This document shows, piece after piece, positions 35,264 through 48,010 of a DNA stretch of 64,000 nucleotides. The DNA is from Adineta steineri. Taxonomy: Eukaryota; Rotifera; Eurotatoria; Adinetida; Adinetidae. The first letter of the stretch is position 1. Every line of letters begins with the position of its first letter. Both the position numbers and the translations under genes were made by a program. The DNA is taken from NCBI GenBank assembly GCA_905250115.1, contig CAJNOI010000027.1:538583-602582 (forward strand), in the 5' to 3' direction. Below the pieces are notes generated by a model. It was not told where the DNA came from, did not search any database, and was given only the letters and a program-made list of their open reading frames with translations.

Positions 35264-35884
35264 ATGACATCAGATAAAGAAATAGAATTAAATGAAACAC
35301 AGTTAAAGTAGATGATCTATAAATATTTATATATATATATATATTTATATTATTTAAAATTCATAGAGTTAGTTCTGTTCTTAATAAAGATAATAAAAAT
35401 TATGGAAAGAAAAATTTAATTGATGGTAGTGAAGAAACTTGTTGGAATTCGGAAGCAGTAAGATTTTCTTTCTGTTTATAATTAAGATTGATACTTTCTC
35501 ATATTTAGGGTTCATCACAATGGATACAAATTACTCCTACAAATTCTTTTTCTTTAAATAGTATTGCTATTGAATTTCAAGGAGGTTTTGCAGCAAAACG
35601 ATTTGTTATTGAATATCGTCAAGAAAATGGAACATTTACATCTATTGCAGAATTTTATCCGGATGATCATGGCAAATTACAAATATCCTTTTCTTTTGTG
35701 TCTATGATTTGCTTTTTTTCGTTATTCAATATATATTTAGATTCCTTAACTTTAGATATACGTCTTTCGTCTTCCAACACCGTTTACAATTGATCAAAGT
35801 CCATTTCGTTTAACATTCTATGATAGTTATGATACATTTGGGAGAATTATTATTTATGTTTTGAAAATTTATGAAAATAAATAA
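35264..35884 (+). CDS. NR2C2AP: NR2C2AP (TRA16)-like discoidin-fold protein
   Basis: Four exons (35264-35307, 35367-35457, 35509-35682, 35762-35884) total 432 nt, or 143 residues, close to the human length. Blocks match NR2C2AP well: VSSVLNKD, DGSEETCWNSEAGSSQWIQI, FQGGFAAKRF, the FYPDDHGKLQ segment, and FGRIIIYVLKIYE. The protein is a small galactose-binding-like (F5/8-type) fold reported to bind the TR4 nuclear receptor. The third intron does not use GT-AG: it runs from ATATCCTTT to AC and has a perfect U12 branch site, and its removal restores LQVFRLP, which aligns with LQTFPIP of the human protein. The gene starts 126 bp after PITRM1. Confidence 0.92.
35683..35761 (+). other. U12-type AT-AC intron in NR2C2AP
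   Basis: This 79-nt intron begins ATATCCTTTT, an exact match to the U12 AT-AC donor consensus. It contains TTCCTTAAC at 35742-35750, an exact match to the U12 branch site, and ends in AC 11-13 nt after the branch A. Ending at the AG at 35755 is also in frame but would leave only about 6-7 nt after the branch point and would add two codons that are absent from the human protein. Confidence 0.88.
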
Positions 35885-37096
35885 ACTAGTTCAACAAGTT
35901 ATACATTTGAGGAAACTATATACATCTGCTTAATCTAGAAAATATGTTATTTTAAGCTTTACAAAGACTATCACTTCATATATGCTTTTTCTGTTCGTAA
36001 AACAGATTTGACAGTGCTGTAGTAAATAATCTATTCTTGTGAATCATTGATCAAAGAAGAGTTATTTTCTTGTGTATCTCATGTCTCTTATTCATATCTG
36101 TTAAAGTTAAAAAATGATCTATGATTTTCAATATGATAACCTGTAGATCAATGATTTAATTATTTCTTTTTTGCTTAACAGATGATATTTTTGTAAAAAT
36201 ATTTTTATTGATTCATACTTATTTCTCATCCTATTAGAAGTAAATGCTGTTTTATGCAATAAATATATTGATGATAAATCAAAATGTACTCTTCAAGGTT
36301 ATAATAACTTTTTCCTAATGAGTCAATCAAGAAAAACAATAATAATAGAGAAGGTTATATTTCAAGCGTAAAACTATTTTAAAAATTTCAATATTCTCTC
36401 TGGGATATTTGACAGATTCAAACACGATTAGTAGCTGCTATGAAATTTGTCACATATCAAAAAAATTTCAATAGTTTACGTTTAATTTTCTTCTAGTTAT
36501 TATTTGTTTCAAGGTCTTGATCACACTTAAAAAATTTTGTTTCTTTTAAAAACGTCATTTACTATACAATACCTTTAAGTGAAAACGTCAATAACCTTAC
36601 TTATACATAGTTAAACGTTCTTTAAGTATAACAATCATTATTTGTCATATTATTCTTTCTAAAGGCTGTATGTTTGATACTTCGTTGTTTTATAACTTCA
36701 TTTTTTCTTTCATATCAAAAAAGAAGTTAATTTAAGGTAAATAAAAATTATTGCCATGGTCGATTGATCGAATAAAAGTGTTCAAAGTTGTATACTAAAC
36801 TTTATATATATATATATGTATAGATACATAAATGTTTATTGAAGAACGAGGAAATTAACTGAGCAAGTAAAAATATGCACTTGTGCACTTGAAAATGAAG
36901 AGAAAAAACACGAACTATAGGTGAGAGAAATTCAGTAGCTGATTTGTATTTGTTATTGTTGTCATTTGACTGATCTATGATTGCCTATTTCATTTCATTG
37001 GTTTCTTTATATACTTTTCTTGAACAGAAAGCATCATTAGGTCATTTGTGATTTTATTACCATTTTTTTTCCTTCAAATAAACTATAAAAATCAAT
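35885..37096. other. Intergenic stretch downstream of NR2C2AP
   Basis: AT-rich non-coding sequence with a short TA run near 36804-36820. No exon chain was recognised. The NR2C2AP stop is followed directly by an AATAAA-like sequence. Confidence 0.4.
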
Positions 37097-38927
37097 ATGC
37101 GATTAAAAACACTTCGTAAAGAAAGACCAGCTTTTGAAAATGAAGGTAATCATTTCATTTGGAAATATAAATAAATATTTTGCATAACTATTTACAGGTG
37201 TTTTTGTAAATGGTAGTCGAATGGATCTACCACATACTGAAGCTAAATCACTTAAATATCGTTCAAATAATAGATTAACTTCTTTAACATTTTCAAATAA
37301 TGTATTACTTTCTCATCATCCTTCTCTATATGATCATACTTATGAAATGAATACTCATTTCATTCAACAAACACCCATGCATCAAAAAGTTCGTCTTTCA
37401 TCACCATCTGAGACATCACATCTATCATCATATCAAACTATTGAAGCTAATTATCTTGAACATGGTATTCGTATAAATTTAAATCCAACTATAACAACAA
37501 CTATTAAACGGCATAATCAAACATCAGAAAATTTAAATGAAAGAAATTCTGCACGCAATACTCAACGGCATAAATCATTAAATAATGGACAATTAAGTCG
37601 ACCATCAACTCCACTTCATTGTTTAACTAATGTACAACATATAAATGAATATGTACGACCATCTAGTTCATTACAACGAACAATTTCAATTGATCGCGAA
37701 CGAATATATTCTCATCATCAATCATCTAATAATTCTTGTTTATCAACAACTGTTGTAAGTGAACATTATGATCAAAAGATTTTACCTAAACAATCTAAAG
37801 TTACAAATGATAAACCATCATTAGCAACACTAATTGGAAATGATCCTGATCTCGCTTATATGAGCTCATTATTACAAAGAACTGGTGGAGCTTCATCACG
37901 AGGTAAAAAAAAGAAAACTTAAAAAAGAAATACTGTTTTTCTAATTATTATTATTATTAAAGAAACAGTTAAAAATCGACCTGTTCTTCGTGTGCCACCT
38001 GCTATACAACGACATAGACAAATCGTAACAAAAACAACTTCTAATCAACCAGATATATCTTCATCAATAAACAGTTATACAAATTCATTAGTACGTCATG
38101 CAACAATCGCTACTGTTCCACAACCAACATCGTCATCAAAAAAAATTGAAAAAGATATTGTGAAACATGCATCACGTATTCGAACAAATAATTCTCAAAA
38201 TTTTTCAAAATCACATACTCATGAAAATAGATCGCTAAATTCAAATTCATTAACAAGACTAAATTATATGAATAAACAAAATCAAATGTTAAAATCATCG
38301 AAATCTATTAGTATGGTAAGTACTAATCACATTCTGTGATTTTCTGATAAACCTAATGAATAATAACGAGAGAAAAAAGATGAAGTAATTAAATACATGA
38401 TCATTGTATATCTATTCTTTATGTAGGAACCTCTCAAGCTTCTCCTAGAACCTACATTTCGTTCAACACCATCACCTCCCCCATCACGTACTACTTCAAT
38501 ATCATCAAATGATTATCATGCTGCACAAAAAAATAATAAAAAACGTAGTATATTACATACATCTTCATTTATTGATAATAACAATAATTATGTACATGGT
38601 GGTGTAACAGATTTTATTCCAAATGAACATTTGAAATCATCATTATTAAATTATGAAAATTTATCAAGAATGAAAACTATACCATCAGATATGATTACAA
38701 ATTATAAAACTCCTCAATCAAATTCATTTGATTCTGGTTGTTATGATCGTAGTAGTAATTATAGTGGTGATACACATAGTATAACATTAAGTATTCAACA
38801 AGCATTAAGTTCTGTACCATCTACACGATATACAAGTGTAGGTACACGTCGTTCAAATACAAATAAAAAAGTTTCTTTCGACGATCAATCTATGACTGTT
38901 ATTTCAACAACACCAACTTATGTTTAG
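37097..38927 (+). CDS. Disordered protein with RVxF PP1-docking motif
   Basis: Exons 37097-37145, 37198-37902, 37963-38315 and 38427-38927 join with consistent phase into 535 residues. I do not recognise the family. The N-terminus MRLKTLRKERPAFE is basic, followed by VFVNGSRMDLP. The rest is rich in Ser, Thr, Asn and Gln with no folded-domain signature and no membrane segment. Near the C-terminus, KKVSFDD fits the RVxF docking motif for protein phosphatase 1, and serines lie close by. Possible roles are cytoskeletal or ciliary scaffolding (weak inference). Long low-complexity stretches of this type evolve quickly, so homology searches may fail outside close relatives. Confidence 0.7.
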
Positions 38928-40224
38928 AAAACAACAGATACTAATCAGTACGCAATTAGAACAAGTAGCGTGTGTATGTTTTAATTGGTACTTTTTTTTA
39001 TTTGTATCTCTGATAAAACTAAAAAAAAAATTTAATGGTAAAATCTTTTTTCTATTCAAACTAATTATAAAAGGCGAAATATCAAATGTATACGGAAAGT
39101 GTTGATAATAAAATTAACTATATAACAATCATTAGAAATTTATGAAAAGTAAGCATCATGATAAATGAAGTTATGAGGAAAGAAAAATAAATAGACGTGC
39201 TATTTCTAATAAAAAATATAGCTAAAGAATAAAAATAAAATTAGAATTTTATTCTGTAGTAAAATATAAGAAAATAAAAACATTCTCTTCAAAACATTCA
39301 AGTAATATGAGACGTAAGTACATTTGTAAATAATTCTTTTTCTTGTGTATATCATACATAGAGAATTAATATTGTTATCACAATGACCTCTGATATGAAT
39401 TTTTTGTTTGAATTCTTAATTCATCTCACTGAGTAAGAGAAGATGAAAGATAAATCGAGATTCGAGTACTAAACAAACAGTACGGAGAAATAATCATATT
39501 ATTTCCTGTTAAGATTATAAATAGAAAATATATGCATTATATGCTATCCAAGAAATAAATTAATGAAGAAAATTGCATTTTAATTAGTGAAAATGAAGTA
39601 TAACAAAAATAATGTCCATTTCATCATCAGATATGTTGTGTTTTCGTGTTTTTCATACGAACGTCATCATGTTGTATTTTCTGAGTACAAAATACAGGTA
39701 TTGTTATTCTATAAACAAAGTCATATTATCAACAAAAATAGTTTAACTTATAAAGAAATCATTTCTTATATATTTTATAATTAACATGAAAGTACCTTCA
39801 AAACAGTATCGTAGACTGTCAACTTCTGCATTTGCGCGTACTCTTTCTCTTCAAGAAAACATTATATGCACATATGTTTTACAGAAATATGTGAATCAGA
39901 TAAGAGTATTTATCAAGTATGGTGAAGAATATGACTTGTTGAAAGAACTTATGTGATAATTAAAAGAAGAATTTGTTTTCAATGTGTCACTAATATCAAA
40001 AAAGACCTGAATAAAGTTATTAACTATTGAATAGTCATAACAACAAAGCAGTATACTTGAACATTGAAAATGTTTCTAACGAGTAAATTGCATTCGAAAT
40101 ACACTTGAATTTCTTAAGAGAACTTGTATAACATGTTTCATGTAAAAAGTTGTTTCTACTAAATAACCTTTTATAATTTTGTTTACAGCAAATGATGTGA
40201 ATAGTTCATTGTTTATTTTTTTAG
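38928..40224. other. Intergenic stretch; possible first exon of the channel gene
   Basis: Mostly AT-rich non-coding DNA. An ATG-initiated frame at 39787-39957 (MKVPSKQYRRLSTSAFAR) contains a GTGAAG donor whose phase would match the first clear exon of the channel gene at 40225, but the match is only by phase. It is left unannotated as CDS. Confidence 0.3.
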
Positions 40225-41825
40225 CTACATCAGCAGAACGACCAGGTTCAGCATCTTTAGTTCGATATGGTACACGACAACGTTTGCAACATTCAACTAC
40301 TCGACGAGTCCATGTAGTAGAGAATCTAAACAATCTTGTTAGTGTTGATAGCAAAAGAAATTCTTTATCAACTTTAACAGCAGCTTTCATAGAGGCTAAT
40401 AAACAAGCAAATGAAAATAATCAAGATCAATCAAATACACACCAAGATTTACCACCAAGTCCTTCATTAAAACATTTAATATTCAAAAAAGTTCATCCTG
40501 ATCCAATTAAAGTTAGGATATACCTATTATTTTAATATATAAATTATTTATTCAATTTAGGTTAATATTCGTTGTATATTCCTACGTGTTGGTGAAATTG
40601 ATACATTAAATGAACGTTTTTATGCTGAATTATTACTTGAAGCATCTTGGGAAGAAAAATCATTTAAAGGTTTACAAACACGATCATTTGATCCTTCTGT
40701 AAACTGGACACCTGAACTTGAATTAATGAATGGAATCGGAGAATTAGATCATGATATTACATATAGTGTCCATTATGACAAACAAGGTTTAGCAACTATT
40801 ACTGAACATCATCGATTGAAAGGTACATTATGGGAACGTATGGAATTACATCATTTTCCTGTTGATGTTCAAGAATTATCATTATCTATAACAACATCAC
40901 ATTCAATTAAAGAAATGATTTTTACTAAAAATATAAAACAACCATCGGGTGTTAATCGACGTATATTTACAGATGAACAAGAATGGTATTTATTTGAACA
41001 TGTTGATATTAAAGTAACAGAACAAATTGATGAATATCTTGATGATCAATATAATCATTCAGTTGTTATTTGTTCTTCTCATGTAGCACGGTTAGTTCAT
41101 ACATAAAATAAATTCATTTGAATCTTTTTCTTTATCTAGTAAATACGGATATTTTATTTGGAATGCATATTTTCTTATTTTTCTTATTACATCAGCAAGT
41201 TTTACGACATTTCCAATACCACTAACAAAGTAATATTAAAAATCTTGATTTATCCGATCATATCTTTATTCAGTATCCATGGGCGCGTGCAAATTGCGTG
41301 TACATTACTTCTAACATCAATTACATTTCGTTGGTTATGTTATAAAGCATTACCGTATATTGAATTATTTTCTTAATTAGATATAATTCCTCTTTTCTTT
41401 TAGTACGATTTCTTATTTGACAGCAGTTGATGTCTATGCAATCGGAAGTATATTTTCACTTTGTCTTCTTAATATTTGTAAGTATAAAAATAGATAAAAC
41501 TTTTATTTATTTTTTTATAAATAAATTTATAGATCATGGTGTGATTGGTTATATTAACTATCGTATGTCAGGAAATATATCAGGCACTACAACTAGTTCA
41601 GAATATGTATTGACTGTTGATCGATGGGCTCTTGTAGTTTTTACAATATGTTTTTGTGCCTATCAGATTGGTACACTTATTTGGACCTATTTAGTACCAT
41701 TAAAAAAACGTCGAATAATGTTTGTAAAAGACAATAATAATCGTTTTCAAATTGAATCAACATATAATGGAAAAATCAATTTTGTTAATATTGTACAAAG
41801 AACAGAAGGCAATAAATTGAATTAA
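40225..41825 (+). CDS. Cys-less pentameric ligand-gated channel-like protein (5' end uncertain)
   Basis: Clear exons begin at 40225 (after a TTTAG acceptor) and continue 40561-41090, 41140-41228, then two short exons to about 41480, and a last exon ending at 41825. The N-terminal region reads RCIFLRVGEIDTLNERFYAE and continues as a pLGIC ligand-binding fold. The hinge segment is HHFPVDVQELSLSI, matching FPFDxQxC of Cys-loop receptors but with both loop cysteines missing. Four helices follow: GYFIWNAYFLIFLI (M1), the TLLLTSITFRW segment (M2), YLTAVDVYAIGSIFSLCL (M3) and WALVVFTICFCAYQIGTL (M4). Lack of the disulphide is typical of bacterial and some invertebrate members. No signal peptide is identified because the first exon is uncertain. 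The ligand is unknown. Confidence 0.78.
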
Positions 41826-42550
41826 TAAACTATTAACACTTTCGAATATTGATATCTATATATATTGTAATTTTTTTCTTTTATTGCTGTATTTTAAAAT
41901 AAATATGAAAAACTTTTTTTTGTTTAAATTCTATCTTACAAATCATATTAATGAGTAGTATCGTTTTCAGTTAATCTGATAAAATGCAGAAATGGAAATT
42001 AGGTTCTAAGTGAATTTGATATTTCCGTATTATATATTATTTTCCTTTGTATTTTTTCTAATCATTTATGAATAATAAAAAGTTTATAATTTTTTCTTCT
42101 TTTTATATTGAAAAGATTTAATAGGAAATGACATATATTACCACTCAACTGTAATCATAAAAATTTGATGTTGTACTTTTTATTGTCCTCAAAAAACGTT
42201 TCTGAACAATTTTTTTTCCCATAAAATGATTGTTTAAAAAAAGTTGTGGATCACAATAGTTTAAATAAATATAAAATAGACAAACGAACAAATAAATTGT
42301 GTGTAAAAGAGAAAAGTGGCAAACGAATAAGAAGCAGAAAAACACGTCAATTGCGTATAACAATAAATGGAATAAGTTTTATATTTTTTTAAAGTTAAAC
42401 TGTTTCAGAAATAATCATCACATTTGAGATACTAATAAAAATGAGGCAGAAATTAAACGTATACCAATTAAATATTCATTTATCTGAAGACAAAATATAT
42501 AAATTCATATTCTTCATTTGTCAACTTCAGATTAAGAATAAATTTTTATC
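41826..42550. other. Convergent intergenic region
   Basis: The channel gene and the SLC35A gene end towards each other across about 725 bp, so this holds the two 3' UTRs. No further coding signal. Confidence 0.4.
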
Positions 42551-44537
42551 TTATAATACTATTGATTTTTCCCGAAAGAAAACATTTAATATAGGTACTT
42601 TGAATATTAATTCTGGTATTGAATAAAGAAATATTGAAAATATAACTAAACTCGAGCCAAGTGTAAATAATATTGTTAATTGAAATTCAAATATTAATAT
42701 ACTAACAATACATGATATAATAATAGCCATTGATGTTGCAAAACCTTTTAATATATTATCAGCATGTTTAACTACTAATGCAACAATAAGACCACCAATA
42801 GAATGAATAAGTGTAGCTACCCATACCATTGATGTATAACCAAATAGAAAACCTTTTGCTTGAACTTCTGCTCCATCTGATAAGTACGTTGTTATAGCAC
42901 CAAAAAACATTCCAAATATACCTAATTGAATATTACGTATCCAGACAGATACTTCTTTACTTTCTTTGAGAATTTTTTCGAAATAAACACCAGCCAAACC
43001 ACTTAATATGCCTAGAAGAAAATAAAATAAACAAAATTCAATCATCTTCTATTAGTTTTCTTGTTTTCATGGGAAACATACAAGCAGTTATAACAGCCAT
43101 AAATCCATATACAGCATTAACATCTTGTTTTGTTGCTGTTGATGTCATATTTTCAACTTGTACAAGTGAAATTCCAATAAAAAGAAGAAATAATGCAAAC
43201 CATTGAACAAGACTCAATTGTCGACGTAGAATAAATACCATTAGTATAGCAGTTGTGAATATTTTTAATTGATATGTGACCTAAATAAATGTTTTCCTAG
43301 ATTACTGAAAAATTAGTTAAAATAAAAGTTTTGATTTTAACCTTATTGATGATTATTAACAGTTAACGGTAATTTAAAGAAATCTCTATCCTTATTTGTA
43401 TAGTCAAAAAAAATTCTCATAAAAATATTTTTAGAAAAAAAATCTTCCTGTTGAATCTTACAGTATTTTTCTATTGAATATGCATTTGATTTTAAGACTT
43501 TTTGCCATAATTTGCAAGAAACGCTCACACATTTGTAATAGTCTCGATTCCTAAGACCAAAAAACAAACTTATTTGGAGTTATTTAAAGAACTACGAACG
43601 TTCGATACAGACTGTCCTGTAACTCATTACAATAATAGTAATCCATTCATTTTTTGGACGTTGCTCAAAGTTTATTAAAGACTATATCATCTTGAGGGTG
43701 CTATCTGTCATAATTTTTAATAAGTACTCCTAACGTATTTATGATACTGTTGTGATAATGTCTAATATTCTTGTATTTTAGAAAAGAAAAAAATGTGAAT
43801 TTGAAATTACCTGAAATGTAGCAGCATCTAAATTTGAAATTGCTATAAACAATAGATTGTTTTGTAGCGTGTAAAGTAAAGCAGGTAGACCAGTTTTAAA
43901 TGTATCATAAGGTTCACGTACAATTTTATCATAGATTAATTTAAAAGCTTTAACAACATTACGTTCTTCATTAATAACTAAAATAATACTAAAAATTGTT
44001 TTTTGAATTTCAGAAGTAACAACAGCTGTTGAATTTATAAAACGTGGTCCAGGTGTTGTACGTACATAACGTAATAATAATATACTCATTGCATTTTGTA
44101 ATGTTAATGCAACTAAACTAACACGTTTCATAAAAGTATTAGTTTGCTGATGAACCAATGGCACCGAAATATTTGGTGCAGAAGTTGGTACTAAAAAAAT
44201 TACAAAAATAAATTATTTAAATTTAATTCTCGATTAAATTATAAATATTCATGCGATATCACACAAAAGGCATTGTCAATTCTATGCACATACACACATA
44301 TTTTTAAACAGACGGTTACTTATACCGTTTTTGATTTCAAATGTTTTTCTTTTATATCAAAATAGTAAAAATAAAGAAATGAATATATTAAATACAATCT
44401 TACCTGAATAAGAAGTTCGATCGCTTGGAGAACTTTCATTACCTGGAATTTCAATAATTATTTGATTGTCCTAAGAAAATAAAATATAATTTTTTTCTTT
44501 CAAGGCCAAAATTAGTTTATCTTACTTTATGTGCCAT
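42551..44537 (-). CDS. SLC35A2: SLC35A-family UDP-sugar transporter
   Basis: Exons: 44526-44537 (MAHK, a 12-nt first coding exon), about 44404-44471, 43811-44191, about 43090-43280, and the last 42551 to about 43037. Characteristic family blocks are VTYQLKIFTTAIL, then CILSGLAGVYFEKILKESK and VKHADNILKGFATSMAI. These match Golgi UDP-galactose/UDP-GlcNAc transporters (SLC35A2/SLC35A3). I cannot decide between those two substrates from sequence. Ten helices are expected and the spacing fits. The donor after exon 4 is GTATGT, which restores ITACILSGLAG. The intron at 43281-43810 is 530 nt, about ten times the usual size, and contains an open frame with F-box-like residues. The transporter would supply substrate to Golgi glycosyltransferases. 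Confidence 0.85.
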
Positions 44538-47314
44538 GACGAGTTAATTTTTTGAACAAGAATAATGTGTCGTATAACACGTTACTGTTGTGTTAAATTT
44601 AAAATCAAGCAAACTAAATGCTACAGCTAGTGCATTGAAAAAGATTTGTCTAGAATAAGATATAATATACAAGTTAGTAAAGAAGAAAGTAAGATTCGTT
44701 TCTTTTTCTTTTTTTTTCGAGACGAGAAAAAATGCAATCATGCATAGCAAGTATAATTTGTAGTCTTTTATAAAAAAAGAATACAGTTACCTAGTATATT
44801 TCATAGTATAAATATAGTATTGAATAGTAAACAGTCATGATATATTGACACTTTTAAGTTAAAAAAAGTATGTTGTACCTGTTTTAATTTCACGATGATT
44901 TTTACTGATAAATTGTTGAGTTTGGAAGTGCAAAACAGGTCTTAAATTTCGTTACTATTTACTCTTTATCCAGATTCCCGAATTGTCAATAACTATAATA
45001 CGTAGAAAAACCAGCTGTGACACATAAATAATGAAATACTGGAACAGTATAACCCTCGTATAGATGTGATTTTTCTTCTTATATAATATTTAAATATGTC
45101 GATATTTGTTTTGTTCTATTTTTCGCTCCCATATGTTTTCTAAACATTCTTTTTTTTCGATATGGCTCAGCCATTTATCATGGTCGTTTATATTTCAGTT
45201 CTACTCTGGTCATTTTTTTTCCTTAGTCACTATATATAGATTTGTACTAAGTGAATGACGAGTAGAAGCAAATGTTTTTAATCGATCAGGCAATGTACTA
45301 TATTCATTAACGAATGTACTTTTTTAACTCAATGAAAAAATAATAATGTATGTACCAAGAATTTGTTCTTGTTGAACTAGCTTTATCTTTGTTTTTTTTT
45401 CGTAAAATAATCTCCTTGATTATTATCATTGTCAATACCTTCATCTTTTCTTTTTCTATCTACGTGTTTCGTCAAGCGTTCATATCACTCATAGTATTTT
45501 ATGCTCGTAAAACTATGTAGTACTTGTGATTTTTATTTGTATATAAATTTATAGCTTACCACTTATTTTCTTCATTTAATATATATATATTAGTCATGGC
45601 TTACTAAAAATATCATTCTTATACAAATAATTCGAATAATGATGTATACAATAATACGGACACCTACAGCTAAAACTGTCGTATATGTGCTAATGTCATC
45701 TTTAATCGTCGAAGCCATCATTCAAACATTAATGTAAGAATTTATAAAATATTAAAACTATTCTCATTCATATTATTTCCGCTAATTTTGTTTTTATAAT
45801 TCGCATTCATTCTTCTGTTTATTTGTCGCAGCGTTAAATCTTTTAATACAAATAGCTTAGAAGCAGCGTCTATCTAAGAATAAATTTATCTACTCAACTA
45901 ACCTAGTATCCGTAGAGGTCCTGTCATTTTTTTCCACTTACTTGACAAAGTATCCTTCAAAGAGAATAATTTGTTTTTACGATTATTAAAATGGGTTAGT
46001 TCTTATTTCGTTAAAAAGTCACACCTTTCCCTCATCTACACTCTTTGAAATGTTTACCTCCAAACCGCCATTTTTTCAACGAAAAGAGAATCCACTATTA
46101 AAATGACATACAAGTTTGAAAGTATTAAATGAAGCAAAAAAGAATTACAGAACAAGGTGTACAACCAACTGTAATTACTACCATGTTAAATAAGACCTTT
46201 GATATACATTTCTATGTATTTTTTCTTTTATCTATAACATCTAAAGAACAGAGTACTAAATATTGAGTGTGATTACATAATTTTAATATTTCATCAAAAA
46301 CATTCGTTAAGCTCTTCAATAAATGTTTTTACATGTCGAAATAAAATTTGATCTTAATATCTATAAGGATTAAATGTATTAACAGGTAATACTGACATGA
46401 TATCTAAACTATTACATAAGTATTATTCGAAATCAAAACAACAATAAAATATACTATACCATTTTAATACGAGAGAATCACATGTGTCGCGTTTATAAAA
46501 GTAGGAAAAAATATCAATACTTATCTTTATTACTGTCTGTTATCTAGAATATATTTTCAACGATATCGAATACATTCAAAAATTGTAACCATTACTTGAT
46601 TTCTCTTGAGTAGTTACACCATTATATTGTATTTGTGTCTTTTTTCAAATAAAAAAAAACTTTACGACAAATAGAAAAAAAAGTCATTTACATATCACAG
46701 GAAAGTGAGTCGTGACAATCGATGTCAACTTTATATAAACAGAAAGAAGTAAGATCGATGTTTAAATGAAATGGTTGAAATAAAGAACCAATCAAGATGT
46801 TGGTATACATAACTTCATTTATTCAATTGTTTCATTTAGTAAATAAATAAGTACATGAAAAAGAAAAAGATTAATTTGTTTTATTTAGTATACTAACCAA
46901 AACATAGAGATCCGTACATTGAGTAATATTAAATCAACAGATTTGAATCAAACATTTAAAAAAGACATGTAAAACTTATAAATGCCAAAGAGTATTACAT
47001 ATAATTAAACTATTTTGCTTTATTATATGTTGATAAATTCTTTCCTGTCGATATTATATTTAAGAACATTAAAAATAATTGATATCGTAGAAACTATAAT
47101 TTTATCAAAAAAGAAAACCTTGAGCTTTAAAATGCTGGAATAATAATCTATTTATTTGAATAAATAGTTAAATAAAAATGAAATAAATGGAATTTTTTTT
47201 TGATTTTATATAATGAGATATAGTAGTCATGAGTTATAAAATTTCACGTTAAAAATTGAAAGAAAGTATAATTTAAAAAATGTTTATAAAATATAGAATG
47301 AATTTTCGTTTGAT
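44538..47314. other. Gene-poor intergenic stretch
   Basis: A 2.8-kb AT-rich region without recognised exons. The left end should hold the SLC35A promoter; the right end the 3' UTR of the TMEM272-like gene. No repeats with clear ends were found. Confidence 0.4.
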
Positions 47315-48010
47315 TTAATCACTACGTCCAAAACAACATTGTCGAATACATGATACACAACATTGAAGAAATGCCCAAACAATAGTTAAGACAAGTAAAG
47401 CAAATGTCCATTTATATAAAACTGGATTGCAGTAATTAGGTGCCAATGGAATAATAAATTGTACTTCTTTACGAATACCAAATACCCATATACATCCAAG
47501 AATAAACCAAATAAAAACAAAAATTGATACTACTAATGTGGCAAATACATTTAAACATACACCACAACTAGCGACTAAAGTTAATGCTGTTGAATCTGGA
47601 ATAAAACACATGAATGTTCTACAAATAAAAAAAAACAATAACTAGTTCATAGAAAATAGAATTTAAAAATATTTAATTTACACTGCAAGAAAAATTGAAA
47701 GACCAACAAGTACAAGACCGCAGACACCAGCCACGATCATATAAGTTGGAATACGTTGATCAATCGGACATTGTCCTTTGTAATGTAAGCCAATTCCTAA
47801 TTCAATCAATGGAATAATTGATGCAAGTAATGTTGAACTAGAAAATAATATTTTGTTTTTATTTCAATTCGATTCGAATAAAACTCACATAAGAAAATAA
47901 CTTGTGCCAAATGTTCGACTAGCTGTATCTACAGGAAGATAAGCTGATGTACGAGATCCATTTCTTAATGGAGCTGTTTCGTTATATCCTTCAAAGGAAT
48001 TTGGGTCCAT
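47315..48010 (-). CDS. TMEM272-like four-TM protein 1
   Basis: Three exons; the first starts at 48010 (MDPNSFEGYNETAPLRNG). Family features: first helix ending, then the conserved loop YKGQCPIDQRIPTYMIVAG, helix 2 (VLVGLSIFLAV), helix 3 (VFIWFILGCIWVFG) and helix 4 (WTFALLVLTIVWAFLQCC). The CP...IP...YMI and W.FG motifs define the TMEM272-like group, of unknown function. The C-terminus has a Cys-rich end (CCVSCIRQCC) that could be palmitoylated. It is the leftmost of three related genes in 47-54 kb. Confidence 0.75.

Noticed and set aside
35756-35761. AT-AG end of the NR2C2AP intron, adding two codons
   Set aside because: Also in frame, but the distance from the U12 branch point would be about 6-7 nt and the extra codons do not align with the human protein.
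39787-39957. First coding exon of the Cys-less channel gene
   Set aside because: The phase matches a possible donor, but nothing else supports it; not annotated.
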